Source: Immundisolibacter sp. (GTDB lineage Bacteria > Pseudomonadota > Gammaproteobacteria > Immundisolibacterales > Immundisolibacteraceae). From it: a stretch of DNA of 40,944 nt. Position numbers and translations under genes: made by a program. The stretch spans positions 1 through 40,944 of the forward strand of contig NZ_JBFIII010000011.1 in NCBI RefSeq assembly GCF_041601295.1. The letters are read 5' to 3'. Every line of letters starts with the position of its first letter. Within the stretch, counting starts at the first letter, position 1. A model generated the notes under the pieces. It worked only from the letters and a program-made list of their open reading frames with translations, was not told where the DNA came from and searched no databases. Shown piece by piece: positions 40,010 through 40,944 of this stretch.

Positions 40010-40944
40010 CAAACGCTTTCTCCGTGCAGGACGTCGTATACCGCCTGAGCCAAAGTGTGGCTGATACCGGGCACTTGCGCCAAGTCGTCCACGCCGGCGC
40101 GGCGCAATGCTTGCAGGCCGCCAAAGCGCGTCAGCAGCAGGCGCCGACGCTTGGGGCCGAGCTGTGGAATGTCTTCAAGTGGCGATTGATTGCGCGTGCG
40201 CTGACGGCGACCGCGGTGGCCCGCGATGGCAAAGCGGTGCGCTTCGTCGCGAATATGCTGGATCAGGTGCAGGGCCGGCGAATCGGGCGGCAGGAAGATC
40301 GGCTGCTCGCGGCCCATCAGCAGCAGCGTTTCCGCACCCGGCCGGCGTGTCTCGCCCTTGGCCACGCCCAGCACCGTAAGACCGCTGACTTGCAGTTCGT
40401 CCAGTACCGCCGCGACGCGGCCCAGCTGGCCGGCACCGCCGTCGATCAGCAGGATGTCCGGGAACTTGCCTTCGCCCTTTTGCAGGCGCGTGTAGCGCCG
40501 CTCGATGGCCTGCGCCATGGCGCCGTAATCGTCGCCGCCGGTGACGCCCTCGATATTGAAGCGCCGATAGTCGGACTTGGCGGGCCCGTCGGCGTCGAAC
40601 ACCACGCACGAGGCGACTGGCGCCTCGCCCATGGTGTGGCTGATGTCAAAGCACTCCAGGCGCTGCGGCAGGCTGTCCAGGCCAAGCGCTTCCTGCAGGG
40701 CCTCGTAACGCTCGCGAATGCTGGCACTGCTGGCCAGACGTCGTCCGAGGGTCAGCGCGGCGTTGGTGCGGGCCAGGCGCAGCCACTTGCCTCGATCCCC
40801 ACGCACGGCGGCGGTCAGGCGTACCCGGTGGCCGCTGACCGTGGCCAGGGCGGCTTCGATCAGCGCCTGGTCCGGCACCGCATGGCTGATGACGATCTCG
40901 TCCGGCACCTCACCGTCGAGGTAATGTTGTGGCAGGAATGCCGC
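40009..40944 (-). CDS. uvrC: Excinuclease ABC subunit UvrC (5' end outside window)
   Basis: C-terminal 311 residues of UvrC, the nuclease that makes both incisions in nucleotide excision repair. The frame is open past the right edge (PQHYLDGEVPDEIVISH), so roughly the N-terminal half, with the GIY-YIG and UVR domains, is not seen. Present are the RNase H-like 5'-incision domain (ECFDISHTMGEAPVASCVVF, DILLIDGGAGQL, HRFAIAGHR) and the C-terminal helix-hairpin-helix pair (LEDIPQLGPKRRRLLLTRFG, LAQVPGISHTLAQAVYDVL). It is the head of the uvrC-pgsA-tRNA unit. Confidence 0.96.
   Translation of the reverse strand, partial: AAFLPQHYLDGEVPDEIVISHAVPDQALIEAALATVSGHRVRLTAAVRGDRGKWLRLARTNAALTLGRRLASSASIRERYEALQEALGLDSLPQRLECFDISHTMGEAPVASCVVFDADGPAKSDYRRFNIEGVTGGDDYGAMAQAIERRYTRLQKGEGKFPDILLIDGGAGQLGRVAAVLDELQVSGLTVLGVAKGETRRPGAETLLLMGREQPIFLPPDSPALHLIQHIRDEAHRFAIAGHRGRRQRTRNQSPLEDIPQLGPKRRRLLLTRFGGLQALRRAGVDDLAQVPGISHTLAQAVYDVLHGESV

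Overview
The window reads as chromosomal DNA of a high-GC gammaproteobacterium with a broad catabolic repertoire. Two conserved gene orders support this: trmJ divergent from suhB at the left end, and uvrC-pgsA-tRNA-Gly-tRNA-Cys at the right end. The content (Rieske oxygenase, LLM flavin oxidoreductase, CoA-transferase, GMC oxidoreductase, acyl-CoA dehydrogenase, fused isobutyryl-CoA mutase, DUF1329 protein) resembles hydrocarbon- or steroid-degrading lineages such as Immundisolibacter or Nevskiales; that placement is a guess. No insertion sequence, integrase, phage gene or CRISPR array was seen.

Layout. 1-1666: trmJ (3' end cut by the window edge) and suhB. About 1.7-6.7 kb: a visibly AT-richer stretch with a GNAT-nitrilase fusion, a decayed cupin gene and a DUF3015/Lnb-domain (DUF4105) envelope pair separated by a strong terminator. 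6.75-9.15 kb: argE and a class III CoA-transferase in one operon. 9.3-10.6 kb: a DUF1329 protein. 10.9-13.1 kb: molybdenum-enzyme maturation genes (MocA-like, XdhC) and a methyltransferase. 13.3-15.5 kb: cstA and its YbdD partner. 15.5-17.9 kb: a GMC oxidoreductase and an M48 lipoprotein protease. 18.1-21.6 kb: three small exported proteins followed by an OmpR-type response regulator and histidine kinase. 21.65-26.93 kb: a six-gene catabolic run (Rieske oxygenase, unknown 127-aa protein, SnoaL/NTF2-like protein, LLM oxidoreductase, amidase, cysteine hydrolase). 27.2-29.2 kb: a FecR/DUF6600 exported protein. 29.6-32.3 kb: two tandem Crp-type regulators and a diguanylate cyclase. 32.6-35.2 kb: acyl-CoA dehydrogenase, APH-type kinase and DUF6285 protein. 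35.2-38.7 kb: icmF. 39.2-40.9 kb: tRNA-Cys, tRNA-Gly, pgsA and uvrC (5' end cut by the window edge).

How the genes may work together. Two clusters are most interesting. The 21.65-26.93 kb run pairs two oxygenase-type enzymes with two C-N hydrolases, the enzyme set expected for oxidative opening and deamidation of an N-containing ring or amide; no substrate can be read from sequence. The 32.6-35.2 kb trio resembles the LvaC-LvaA-LvaB part of the Pseudomonas 4-hydroxyvalerate pathway and a split form of mammalian ACAD10/11, suggesting 4-hydroxyacyl-CoA catabolism through a phosphorylated intermediate. The adjacent icmF and the separate CoA-transferase fit a cell that handles many acyl-CoA types. 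All functions are by recognition of motifs and family resemblance; no database search was run, and base-composition statements are by eye.
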